Source: Rubripirellula lacrimiformis (GTDB lineage Bacteria > Planctomycetota > Planctomycetia > Pirellulales > Pirellulaceae). From it: DNA of 64,000 bases. The stretch covers positions 7,626,001 through 7,690,000 of the forward strand of contig NZ_CP036525.1 in the NCBI RefSeq assembly GCF_007741535.1. The letters are read 5' to 3'. The notes below the pieces were generated by a model. The model worked only from the letters and a program-made list of their open reading frames with translations. It was not told the DNA's origin and ran no database searches. The number at the start of each line of letters is the position of its first letter. Within the stretch, counting starts at the first letter, position 1. Shown here piece after piece: positions 47,204-56,162 of the stretch. Made by a program: the position numbers and the translations under genes.

Positions 47204-47674
47204 TTATTTGTTCTTGTACATGTCACGAAGATCGCGGACCTTGTCGTGTCCAGCCTTCACCTTGACGTACTGGGCAGTCAAAACGTCGTTCATCGCGCTG
47301 CCAGCGGTTTCTTTGAGCGCGTCCTCGTAGGCAGCCTTCATGTGATCTTCGCCGCGTTCCGCTTCGATCAGAATCACGTATGGATCGCCACCGTTGAGCT
47401 TTCCACGGATGTTGATCCAGATTCGGTGCGTCTTGGCCGCGACGCTGCCGTCGTCTTCCGCTTCTTCGCCATTGAATGAAACGTACTGCTGCAGTTCGCT
47501 TGCCATCGCGCTGCGATCGTCGCCCATTGCACGGAACAGGCTAGCGACCTTTGGATCGCTCAGTTCTTCGGCCGATTCGTGGAAACCATTGTAGGAATCA
47601 ATGTTGGCTCGAATCAGTTTCTGAAGGTTGCTGATCGTCGAGTCGCTCAGACTGGTTTTAGTTTCAAGTGTCAT
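47204..47674 (-). CDS. PA2169/DUF2383 family four-helix-bundle protein
   Basis: A 156-residue, all-helical protein with no signal peptide; AGGA precedes the ATG. Matches the DUF2383 pattern: ISNLQKLIRANIDSYNGFHESAEEL, FRAMGDDRSAMASELQQYV, IEAERGEDHMKAAYEDAL. The fold is ferritin-like and the family is often linked to stress conditions; a metal-binding function is not proven. It is preceded by a 177-bp gap and followed on the same strand by the small lipoprotein gene 46765-46944. Confidence 0.8.
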   Translation of the reverse strand: MTLETKTSLSDSTISNLQKLIRANIDSYNGFHESAEELSDPKVASLFRAMGDDRSAMASELQQYVSFNGEEAEDDGSVAAKTHRIWINIRGKLNGGDPYVILIEAERGEDHMKAAYEDALKETAGSAMNDVLTAQYVKVKAGHDKVRDLRDMYKNK

Positions 47675-48366
47675 GGGTCTATCCTGAGTTGAAGGAGTGT
47701 CGCTGGAATGGCAGCCGCGCCGAATCGAATATGGCGGCTTGCCGGCGATTGGAACTTCTATCGGACAAACGCAAATGGCGGGCCGTAAATAAATCCCAAC
47801 ACCAAATCACGTGAATCGGTTGCTTCCAACGGCTTGAACCCAACAGTGCGACGATTGTGATGAACGCAAAACGTCCGGAGCGCACGCTGATCAGTCATTC
47901 GCCCGTGAATCGGGGAACCTTTGCCCCCGCCGATTGATCTGACAATCGCCGCGACAACCACGCGTCGACGGGATCAGCGGACCGATCTAAAACCCTTTCG
48001 CGACTCTCTCGGATTGACCGGACACCGCTCACCGAAGTTAAATTGATCAAATAAGCATTGGCAGGGTTCAGGGGATCCACGTGACGATCCATGCCGACTG
48101 ACGAACCTCGGCGTTTCCTGTCCTTTCCACACCCGTCAACCATAGGATTTCAGCACGACCCGGCAATGAGCTCCTACCCGAGAGCGGCGAGACGCTAGCG
48201 GCCCGCCAATGCAATCACCCAGTGGACAAGTTGTCAGACGGTTCGATCGACTAAAGTTGGGGGCAGCTGCAAGCTTGGGACGCCCCCCCGATGCGACAGT
48301 GAACTCAGACACAGTGCACTCAGACACAGTGTTCTCCGAACGAGAAATCGAGTGAACGAAACTCCA
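47675..48366. other. 692-bp intergenic region
   Basis: No convincing gene on either strand; the longest frames are 70-126 codons, rich in Arg and Ser, with no domain. A tandem 15-bp repeat lies at 48301-48330. The 3' end should hold the promoter for the sensor kinase. A small RNA cannot be ruled out. Confidence 0.5.
48301..48330. repeat. 15-bp tandem repeat upstream of kinase gene
   Basis: The units GAACTCAGACACAGT and GCACTCAGACACAGT lie head to tail, 37 bp before the kinase ATG. They could be a duplicated regulatory site or simple slippage. Confidence 0.55.
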
Positions 48367-50676
48367 ATGACGGATCAGACGAAGATTCGACGCGGCTTGG
48401 TCGAACCGCTCTCGATTGCGCTGGTGATCATCGCATTGGTCATCAGCGGTGTGATCGCGCTGCGGAATTTCAGAGAGTTGCAGGAAAACCGCTTGCTGGT
48501 ACGACACACCAACCAAGTGTTGGCATCTTTGCGTGAAACGGTTGCTGCGGTGATGGACGCCGAAAGCAGGCAGCGAGGGTTTCTGATCACGGGCGACACC
48601 ACCTATCTGACACCTTTTGACGAAGCGGTGCGTCAGGCCAACGAATCACTCGACAAGCTAAGGTCGCTGACATCGGACAACCCACGCCAGGCCGTTGAGG
48701 TGCCTTTGTTGCGAGCATTGGTTCAAGAACGGATCAATGAACTTCGACACGTATTGAGAGTCCGCGCCGAAGAAGGAAGCCAGGCGGCCGAGGGTGCCAT
48801 CGCAGCCGACGCAGGAAACAAAACGATGGACCGCATTCGGGCCAAGGCCGATTGGATGCGGGAAATCGAAAGCGAGGTGCTGTTCATTCGCGAGGACTTC
48901 GCAGCAAGATCCTATCTCAGCGGTCGCACCAATATCATCACATCGACCGCGATCGGATTGATTCTTGTCGGCAGCGTGCTGTACTTGCTAGAACGCAATC
49001 GACGCAAAGCAGAACGGTCCGCTAGCCAGCTTCGCATAATCCGCGAACGACTGGAACTGGCTTTGGATGCCGGTGGGATGGGGTCATGGAATATCGATCC
49101 AGAGACCGAGACCCTGATCAGTGACCAGCGATTCCAATCCATTTTCACCGGTCAGATCGGCGAGATCACGTACGAGGAAGCGTTCGACCACATTCATCCC
49201 GACGATCGTGCAGCGGTCCAGGCCGCGGTTGCCGCGTCAACCAACGCCGTTCACCCTGCGCCCTATTCGACGGAGTATCGCATCGTGCAGTCCGACGGGA
49301 CCGTGCGATGGGTGCGAGCCGAGGGGGCAGCTAGTTTTTCCGGCACCGGCAAGCACCGTAAACTCAGCAGCTTTGACGGGACAGTCACCGACATCACCGA
49401 CCGCAAACGTCAAGAACAACGCTTGCTAGAGAGCGAACAGGCGGCGAATGCTGCGAACCAGTCCAAGAGCGAGTTCTTGGCCAACATGTCGCACGAAATC
49501 CGCACGCCGATGGCGGCGATCCTCGGCTATGCCGACGTGCTGCTGGGGCATCTGAAGAACCCCGACAACCGCAACTGCGTGCTGGTCATGAAACGCAATG
49601 GCCAACACCTGCTGGAACTGATCAACGACATCTTAGATCTATCGCGGATCGAAGCAGGAAAACTGGACATCGATCTCGAATCGGTCAGCCTGCCACAACT
49701 GATCGCCGACGTGCAATCACTGATGCATGTTCGCGCAGAAGAAAAGAAACTCGAATTCCGTGCCGAATTCAATACCAAGGTTCCCGAACAGATTCACACC
49801 GACCCGACTCGTTTACGCCAGGTGCTGATCAATCTAATCGGGAACGCGATCAAGTTTACCGACGAGGGCAGCGTGGTGCTGTCGGTCGGGTCGCGTGGCG
49901 ACCGTGCTTTACAGATTTCGGTACGCGACACGGGCATCGGGATGAGCGATGAACAGCAAGAAAGATTGTTCAAGCCGTTTTCCCAAGGTGATACCTCGGT
50001 TACCCGATCCTATGGCGGCAGCGGGCTTGGACTGGCCATCAGCAAACGCTTGGTCGGGATGCTCGGTGGCGCCATCGAAATGGAAAGCAAGATCGATGTC
50101 GGTTCCACGTTCACTGTTACTTTGCCGATCGAAGTCGACGCCCAAGTTCAATGGGTTCAACCCGACCTGATCTCGCGTCGCAGCGAAATCGACGACGCCC
50201 CCACGAGAAAACGAAAGCTGACCTGTCGCGTACTGGTCGTGGACGATCGCCGTGACGTACGACACATCAGCCAGCATTTCCTAGAAAAAGCCGGTGCAAC
50301 GGTCAGTACTGCCGAAGACGGACAACAAGGGATGGACAAGGCCATCGAAGCTCGCGGCGCCGAGCAACCGTTTGATCTGATCGTGATGGACATGCAGATG
50401 CCAAACGTGGATGGCCTACAAGCGACGGCCCAACTGCGGTCCGAAGGCATCGAATGGCCCATCATCGCGTTGACGGCGGATGCAATGAAAGGAGACCGGG
50501 ATCGATGCCTTGATGGTGGCTGTGACGACTATCTGTCGAAACCCATCGATCACGAAAAGCTTGTTGACATGGTCGGCCGTTACACCCAAGACATCAGCCC
50601 CGAACAATTGCGGGACCAACGCAAACGACGAATGTCCACTTTGCGATCCAACCTGGGTGACACCACGGTCGAATAG
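48367..50676 (+). CDS. Hybrid sensor histidine kinase: CHASE3-PAS-HisKA-HATPase-REC
   Basis: About 769 residues from the ATG at 48367 (a GTG five codons earlier is possible). Two membrane helices (IALVIIALVISGVIAL and about 189-212) enclose a CHASE3 domain with AESRQRGFLITGDTTYLTPF. A PAS domain (about 225-345) precedes the kinase core: SHEIRTPMAAI, NLIGNAIKFT, DTGIGMSDEQ, GGSGLGLAISK. The C-terminal receiver has Asp in VMDMQMPNVDG and Lys in YLSKPI. There is no HPt, so output would go through a separate HPt protein or response regulator. The kinase is an orphan in this window; the stimulus is unknown. Confidence 0.88.
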   Translation: MTDQTKIRRGLVEPLSIALVIIALVISGVIALRNFRELQENRLLVRHTNQVLASLRETVAAVMDAESRQRGFLITGDTTYLTPFDEAVRQANESLDKLRSLTSDNPRQAVEVPLLRALVQERINELRHVLRVRAEEGSQAAEGAIAADAGNKTMDRIRAKADWMREIESEVLFIREDFAARSYLSGRTNIITSTAIGLILVGSVLYLLERNRRKAERSASQLRIIRERLELALDAGGMGSWNIDPETETLISDQRFQSIFTGQIGEITYEEAFDHIHPDDRAAVQAAVAASTNAVHPAPYSTEYRIVQSDGTVRWVRAEGAASFSGTGKHRKLSSFDGTVTDITDRKRQEQRLLESEQAANAANQSKSEFLANMSHEIRTPMAAILGYADVLLGHLKNPDNRNCVLVMKRNGQHLLELINDILDLSRIEAGKLDIDLESVSLPQLIADVQSLMHVRAEEKKLEFRAEFNTKVPEQIHTDPTRLRQVLINLIGNAIKFTDEGSVVLSVGSRGDRALQISVRDTGIGMSDEQQERLFKPFSQGDTSVTRSYGGSGLGLAISKRLVGMLGGAIEMESKIDVGSTFTVTLPIEVDAQVQWVQPDLISRRSEIDDAPTRKRKLTCRVLVVDDRRDVRHISQHFLEKAGATVSTAEDGQQGMDKAIEARGAEQPFDLIVMDMQMPNVDGLQATAQLRSEGIEWPIIALTADAMKGDRDRCLDGGCDDYLSKPIDHEKLVDMVGRYTQDISPEQLRDQRKRRMSTLRSNLGDTTVE

Positions 50677-50874
50677 CAAAACGGTTCCACGCACGCCGAG
50701 TCGGCCCGGGGTACCGGTGGATGGATGATTGAGTGTTTACGCCGGCCAGGATCGGCGATCACGTTCTAGACTTTGCCAGTCGAAAAAGGGATCCGACCGG
50801 GTGAACTTGCCATACAATGAATCGACATTGAAGTATCGCGAGCCCACCCACCGACGCCCTCAGGCAACCATCCG
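50677..50874. other. 198-bp intergenic region
   Basis: Nothing recognised apart from the expected promoter space for the Tat-exported protein. Confidence 0.4.
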
Positions 50875-52425
50875 ATGAATCATCCCCAATCAAACCATCG
50901 ACGACGATCGTTCCTGAAATCCGCTAGTGCAGCTAGCATCACCCTGTCGCTGGCCGAATTCAGTTTCCTGGGCCGTCTGCCCAGCGTGTCGGCGGCCGAA
51001 TCTCAGTTGCCCACCACCGCGGTGCAGTTTTCGGAAGACATCGAACCGCTGGTGCGATTGCTGGAAGACACACCGCGTCAGAAGGTGATCGAAACGTTTG
51101 CTGAAAAGATTCTTTCGGGCACCAGTTACCGCCAAGTGTTGGCAGCACTCCTATTGGCAGGCGTCCGCAACGTCCAACCTCGCCCCAGCGTTGGATTCAA
51201 GTTCCACGCGGTTTTGGTGGTCAATTCGGCACACTTGGCCAGCCAAAGTGCCCCGCCGTCGGACCGCTGGTTGCCAATTTTCTGGGCACTGGATTACTTC
51301 AAGTCATCGCAAGCCCGCGATCAACAAGAGGGTGACTGGACGATGTCGGCGGTCGACCAATCCAAACTACCGCCGCCTCATCAAGCCAAACAAGCATTCC
51401 GTGAAGCGATGGAGTCTTGGGACGTCGAGGCGGCCGACGTTGCGATCGTTTCGCTGTGCCAATCAGCATCGGCGACCGAAGTCTTTGACTTGCTAGCCCA
51501 CTACGGCTGTCGCGACTACCGCAGCATCGGACACAAATCGATCTACGTCGCCAACGCCTATCGGACGTTGCAGTGCATCGGGTGGCGTTACGCGGAACCC
51601 GTGCTCCGTTCGCTCGCGTACGCAATCTTAAATCACCATGGCGAGCCGAATCCATCGACCAGCGACCTAGGCCCTGACGCGGCTTGGCGGATGACTCAGC
51701 AAACACTGCCGCAACTCGACAAGGGCTGGAAGTTTGGCCGAGTTGATTCGGGCGCGACGCTGTCTTTGCTGGACACACTGCGCAGTGCGACACCTAGCGA
51801 TGCCGTCGAAGCCACCGCCGAAATGCTTTCCAGCGGAATCGCACCGCAGTCGATCATCGATGCGCTATATCTGTCGTCCGGCGAAATGCTAGGCCAGCAA
51901 CCTGGCATCGTCACGTTGCACTCAGCCACGACCACCAATGCGATGCAGTACGCCTTCCGCACCGCGTACCGAGACAGAACGCGGCAAGAACTGCTGCTGC
52001 AAAACGCCGCTTTCATCCCGTACTTTCGGCAGTCCATGCAGGGACGCGAGAAGGTTGCAGCCCAAACCATCAACCTAGGCAGCAGCGAATCATCCGATCA
52101 GGCCAGCGGTGACGCGACGGATACGAGCGTCGACAAATTGTTTCAAACGGTATCCGAAAACCGCGGAAAAGCGTCGGCGGCGATGCTCGGCTATCTCGAT
52201 TCGGGTGCACCACCCGAAGCCTTGATCGATGCCGCACGACGATTAGTGTTTCTGAAGGGCAATGATTCGCACGACTACAAATTCAGCTCTGCAGTGCTGG
52301 AAGACTACTACGCGGTTTCCCCTGATTTCCGCAACGCGTTTCTTGCCAGCAGCGCGTACCTGCTGCCTGGCAGTCAAGACAAGAACAACGGACTTGTCGA
52401 TCGTGTTCGCGAAGCCATCTTGTAG
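50875..52425 (+). CDS. Tat-exported protein of unknown function
   Basis: A 516-residue protein with a twin-arginine signal (HRRRSFLKSASAASITLSLA). The rest is mostly helical and soluble. Notable segments: FKFHAVLVVNSAHLA, VSLCQSASATEVFDLLAHYGCRDYRSIGHKSIYVANAYRTL, NHHGEPNPS and ASSAYLLPGSQDKN. Several His and Cys residues in the middle could bind a metal or cofactor, which would explain export in folded form. I do not recognise the family. It is followed, 134 bp later, by a sulfatase gene on the same strand; a functional link is only suggested by that. Confidence 0.7.
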   Translation: MNHPQSNHRRRSFLKSASAASITLSLAEFSFLGRLPSVSAAESQLPTTAVQFSEDIEPLVRLLEDTPRQKVIETFAEKILSGTSYRQVLAALLLAGVRNVQPRPSVGFKFHAVLVVNSAHLASQSAPPSDRWLPIFWALDYFKSSQARDQQEGDWTMSAVDQSKLPPPHQAKQAFREAMESWDVEAADVAIVSLCQSASATEVFDLLAHYGCRDYRSIGHKSIYVANAYRTLQCIGWRYAEPVLRSLAYAILNHHGEPNPSTSDLGPDAAWRMTQQTLPQLDKGWKFGRVDSGATLSLLDTLRSATPSDAVEATAEMLSSGIAPQSIIDALYLSSGEMLGQQPGIVTLHSATTTNAMQYAFRTAYRDRTRQELLLQNAAFIPYFRQSMQGREKVAAQTINLGSSESSDQASGDATDTSVDKLFQTVSENRGKASAAMLGYLDSGAPPEALIDAARRLVFLKGNDSHDYKFSSAVLEDYYAVSPDFRNAFLASSAYLLPGSQDKNNGLVDRVREAIL

Positions 52426-52559
52426 TCGACACCGATGACGCAAAACGGTTCACTGCAAGACCCGAAACCGGATAGCGAGCCATGCTTAGCCATCATCGGC
52501 GACGAAGATTTCCCCCTTCGGCGCAAGTCTGCCCCCTCTCTCGCCCCCAAGGCGCACAG

Positions 52560-54062
52560 ATGCAAAAGTCGAATCTTTCCTTGACCATCCTGATCGGCTT
52601 GCTTTGCATGACCTCAGGTGGCCGCTTGCCGGGGCAGGAATCGACGGACGCTGATCCGCAGCAAGCCGACAAGATCAGGAATGTGCTGCTGATCGTATCG
52701 GATGACCTGCGGGCCAGCACACTGGGTTGTTATGGCGACCAGATCACACGCACGCCCAACCTAGATCGGCTGGCCGCAAACGGAATGGTGTTCGACCGCG
52801 TCTATTGCCAAGGAACCTGGTGCGCTCCGTCACGACGATCCTTCATGCGTTCCCGGTATGTCGACGTTAACTGCCCCACGCTTGGCGAAACCCTGATCGA
52901 CGCCGGCATCCCCAGCGTCCGCGTCGGCAAGATTTTTCACATGCGTGTCCCGGGTGACATCGTCGATGGAACCGATGGCGAGGACATTGCCCAGTGCTGG
53001 ACCCAGCGATTCAATTCACAAGGCGACGAAGCACACACCGTCGGCGACTATGCCTGTTTGAACCAAAACATCTTCACGACGGCGATGGAAGGCAGGCAGG
53101 GCGCCCGCACCGCTCACCGCGCCTTCGTGACCGTCCAGGTCGACGGCGACGCTTCGGACCAACCCGATTCCAAATCCGCGTCCAAGGCAACCCAACTGCT
53201 GAATCAGTACAAAGACCAGCCGTTCTTTTTGGCGGTCGGATTGATCCGGCCGCATTACCCGATGGTCGCTCCCCAAGCCATGTTCGGGCACTACCCGCCC
53301 GAAGCAATGGAATTGCCCAGCACTTGGAACCAAGACATCGGCGACAGCGGTATTCCACCGGCGGGACTCGCCAGCGGCCGTTCCGCCCAGAATGGCATTG
53401 GTCGCTTCCCGATCAACCAAAAACGCATGTGGTCCGGGTATCGAGCCAGCGTTGAATTCATGGATGCCCAAGTCGGCCGCATCCTGGATTCGCTGGACGA
53501 ACTGGGGCTCAGTGAATCGACGGCGGTGATCTTCACCAGCGACCACGGCTATCACCTAGGCGATCACACGTTTTGGCAGAAAAGCAACTTGCACGAACAC
53601 GTCGCCAGGGTGCCGCTGATCATTCGACCAGGAACCCCGCCATCCACGTCACAAGCCCAAGCGAGTCGCTCTCCCGAAGCTGCCGGGGGCCGAAGATCGG
53701 AATCGCTGGTCGAACTGGTGGACCTGTACCCGACGATTTGCGATTGGCTGTCAGTCGACACACCCGATGATTGCCAAGGCACCAGCCTGTTGCCAATCTT
53801 GGCCGATCCATCCAGCAAGATCCGCGAGGCAGCGATCACCGTGGGCGGAAAAAACAAAACACGCAACTTTCTGTACCGAACAAAACGCTGGGCGCTGATG
53901 TCGTACCACGATGGAACATCCGAACTTTACGACATGCCACAGGATCCCGAACAGCGGAACAATCTATCCGGTGATCCTCATCACGCGGCTACAAAGAACT
54001 CGCTGCAGCAAAGACTCGACGCAGTGATTGCCGAGCGTGGCTTAAGCCTGCCGTCGCGATAG
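52560..54062 (+). CDS. S1-family sulfatase (iduronate-2-sulfatase-like)
   Basis: A 500-residue protein from the ATG at 52560; the frame upstream looks non-coding. Signal peptide MQKSNLSLTILIGLLCMTSG, then NVLLIVSDDLRASTLGCYG and the formylglycine motif CAPSR (Cys88) in an unusual setting, WCAPSRRSFMRSRY. Later segments FFLAVGLIRPHYPMVAP, VIFTSDHGYHLGDHTFWQKSNLHEHVARVPLII and LYDMPQDPEQRNNL match the iduronate-2-sulfatase group. It has all metal-binding Asp/His positions. The substrate is probably a sulfated uronate-containing polysaccharide; that is a family-level inference. Confidence 0.88.
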   Translation: MQKSNLSLTILIGLLCMTSGGRLPGQESTDADPQQADKIRNVLLIVSDDLRASTLGCYGDQITRTPNLDRLAANGMVFDRVYCQGTWCAPSRRSFMRSRYVDVNCPTLGETLIDAGIPSVRVGKIFHMRVPGDIVDGTDGEDIAQCWTQRFNSQGDEAHTVGDYACLNQNIFTTAMEGRQGARTAHRAFVTVQVDGDASDQPDSKSASKATQLLNQYKDQPFFLAVGLIRPHYPMVAPQAMFGHYPPEAMELPSTWNQDIGDSGIPPAGLASGRSAQNGIGRFPINQKRMWSGYRASVEFMDAQVGRILDSLDELGLSESTAVIFTSDHGYHLGDHTFWQKSNLHEHVARVPLIIRPGTPPSTSQAQASRSPEAAGGRRSESLVELVDLYPTICDWLSVDTPDDCQGTSLLPILADPSSKIREAAITVGGKNKTRNFLYRTKRWALMSYHDGTSELYDMPQDPEQRNNLSGDPHHAATKNSLQQRLDAVIAERGLSLPSR

Positions 54063-54111
54063 CCAGTCAACGCGAACGCTGCGAGAAACGGAGAAAAGAT
54101 ACACGACGGAG

Positions 54112-54316
54112 AAAAGGTACACGGACTCTTTTCCCTGTTTCGATTGACGTAGGTGGGCGCACGCGAGGAGCGAGAAAGACGTTTCTAACCACGAATCACA
54201 CAAATGACACGAATAGGAAACCACGGCCGATCTTGATTATTCGTGTCATTCGTGTGATTCGTGGTTCCCTGTTTACTGCTCTCGACAAAGACCAACCGGC
54301 GGAACGTCAATCAACG
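54112..54316 (+). repeat. Large direct repeat, unit 1 (with internal inverted repeat)
   Basis: About 205 bp, closely matching 54340-54535. It begins AAAAGGTAC and ends AACGTCAATCAACG. Inside, 54187-54215 (starting AACCACGAATCACAC) pairs with 54238-54266 (ending TGATTCGTGGTT) with one mismatch over 29 bp. The ATTCGTGTCATTCGTGTGATT theme is a 9-bp internal repeat. This motif type is widespread in planctomycete intergenic regions, to my memory. Confidence 0.8.
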
Positions 54317-54339
54317 AACGCAAAATGGTACGGAACGCA

Positions 54340-54535
54340 AAAAGGTACGCGGACTCTTTTCCCTGTTTCGATTGGCGTAGGTGGGCGCACGCGAGGAGCG
54401 AGGAAGACGTTTCTAACCACGAATCACACAAATGACACGAATAGGAAACCGCGACGGGCCTTGCTTATTCGTGTGATTCGTGGTTCCCTGTTTATTGCTC
54501 TCGGCAAAGACCGACCGGCGGAACGTCAATCAACG
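54340..54535 (+). repeat. Large direct repeat, unit 2
   Basis: About 196 bp, nearly identical to unit 1. The left arm (54415-54443) is conserved, but the right arm (54466-54485) lacks one 9-bp CATTCGTGT unit, so the hairpin is shorter. Such a loss of a 9-bp internal repeat is a slippage signature. The pair sits tail to tail between convergent sulfatase genes. Confidence 0.8.
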
Positions 54536-54697
54536 GAAGTTTGCCGCGCATCGCTGCTATCGAAAACCAGCATGCAACAGGCGGTGGATGTGTGCCGGAA
54601 CTGCAGTAGTGAAACAAACCGCGAGTCCCTGCACTCACGTTGACAGGATGGTCCCGTTGTGTCGTTCGTTGCGATAGCGATTCCCCCGAGCGACCGC

Positions 54698-56065
54698 TTA
54701 TCGATCGTTCCAGTCTACGCCGTCGGCCATCACGCTGGCGTTGATCTCCAGCAGCTTCTTTTTCAATCGCTGCAGCCTCTCGGGCATTTGAGTCGCCAGA
54801 TCATGCTGTTGCCCGGGATCGTTCCGCAGATCGAACAATTGAAAATCACGATAGCCACCTGATCGGATCGTCGGGATCCACGATTCCTGGAACATGTTGT
54901 CGGTCGACAATTCGTAGTCCGGTTGTGCGACCAATGAAAAATCGCCATCACGCATCGCCACGACCGGACGCGATTTCTGCAAATGCCAAAACAGTGGTTG
55001 GTGCCGAACGAAATCATCGGGCCTTCCCATCAGCAGCGCTGAGATGTCCGATCCATCCAGATGACGATCCTTTGGCGGATCGATGTTCAACAAGCCACAG
55101 ATCGTGGGCAGAACATCGACCAGGCCAGCAGGTGCATCAGACACTCCCCCTTCGACCACTTTGCCTGGCCAGGAAAAGATCCCAGGAACGCGAATTCCAC
55201 CTTCCCAATTCAATCCTTTTCGGCCACGCAAATCACCGGTGCGTTCGTCAAGATAGCTTCCATTGTCGGAAGCGTAGATGAACAGAGTGTTGTCGTAATC
55301 GCCACTTTCTTTCAACGCTGCCAACAAGCGACCAACGGCTCGATCGGTATTGTCGACCGTGCCCGAGTAGATCGCTTGCTTTTCGCCGACCTTGCCATAC
55401 TGCGTCACGAGGTCGTCGGGTGCAGCGATCTTTTGGTGCGGTTCATGGAACCAGACATTCATGAAAAATGGCTTGTCAGAAACACGATGTTCCTGCAACC
55501 AACCGATCGCTTCGTCGGCAACAATCTGACACGAATAGCCTTCGATTTTCCCCACGGACTGACCATTGCGAATGAAATTGGTCGGGTTGTGATGACTTGG
55601 AATCGCGTTGTTGTCAGTGGCGAACCAGTATTCGAACCCATGCTGGTCCGGTGCGGGCTTGTCGTGCAAATCGGTCGGCAACCCAAGATGCCACTTGCCG
55701 AAGTGAGCGGTCGAATAGCCTGCCTGACCTAGGCATTCAGCGATCGTGACTTCACGCCGCAGCAGGTGCGACTTCTGAGTGTCATTGTGAATCCAGCTGT
55801 AGACGCCCGCACGAATATGGTGCCGACCGGTCAACAACGTTGCTCGCGACGGAGAACAAACCGCGCAGCCGGAATAGAAATTCGTGAAACGCATCCCCTT
55901 CGCCGCCAAACCGTCTAGGTTGGGTGTTTGAACGGGTCCGTCATAGCATCCAATGTCCTTGTATCCCAAGTCGTCGGACAACAGCATGACGACGTTCGGC
56001 CGATCCGCCGCAGCGACGGCGCATGCCATCAGGAGGACAAACAAAAGGCAAGTGGCATGTCGCAT
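54698..56065 (-). CDS. S1-family sulfatase (arylsulfatase type)
   Basis: About 455 residues from the ATG at 56065, which gives a signal peptide (MRHATCLLFVLLMACAVAAA). The longer frame to 56176 would overlap the end of the CorA gene. Sulfatase motifs: PNVVMLLSDDLGYKDIGCYD, formylglycine Cys70 in CSPSR with [25 protein letters not shown] and IYASDNGSYLDERTG. Typical planctomycete arylsulfatase with complete active site. It is preceded on the same strand by corA, 97 bp away, with no functional link apparent. Confidence 0.88.
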   Translation of the reverse strand: MRHATCLLFVLLMACAVAAADRPNVVMLLSDDLGYKDIGCYDGPVQTPNLDGLAAKGMRFTNFYSGCAVCSPSRATLLTGRHHIRAGVYSWIHNDTQKSHLLRREVTIAECLGQAGYSTAHFGKWHLGLPTDLHDKPAPDQHGFEYWFATDNNAIPSHHNPTNFIRNGQSVGKIEGYSCQIVADEAIGWLQEHRVSDKPFFMNVWFHEPHQKIAAPDDLVTQYGKVGEKQAIYSGTVDNTDRAVGRLLAALKESGDYDNTLFIYASDNGSYLDERTGDLRGRKGLNWEGGIRVPGIFSWPGKVVEGGVSDAPAGLVDVLPTICGLLNIDPPKDRHLDGSDISALLMGRPDDFVRHQPLFWHLQKSRPVVAMRDGDFSLVAQPDYELSTDNMFQESWIPTIRSGGYRDFQLFDLRNDPGQQHDLATQMPERLQRLKKKLLEINASVMADGVDWNDR

Positions 56066-56162
56066 AGGAGATCGATCCGAAGGAGAAAGGTTGCAGACAC
56101 GAAAACGCGGCATCCCCCAGACGCAGCATCCAGACGCAGCATCCACACGCTGAGGTCCGGAG

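Larger units (their letters stand above)
54063..54697. other. 635-bp repeat-filled region between convergent sulfatase genes
   Basis: No gene. It is dominated by two direct repeats of about 200 bp (54112-54316 and 54340-54535), each with an internal inverted repeat. The part after 54540 (to 54697) shows no feature I can name. Confidence 0.7.

Noticed and set aside
47895-48143. 82-codon minus-strand frame in the 692-bp gap
   Set aside because: No ribosome-binding site, no pattern of a real protein, and polar random composition.
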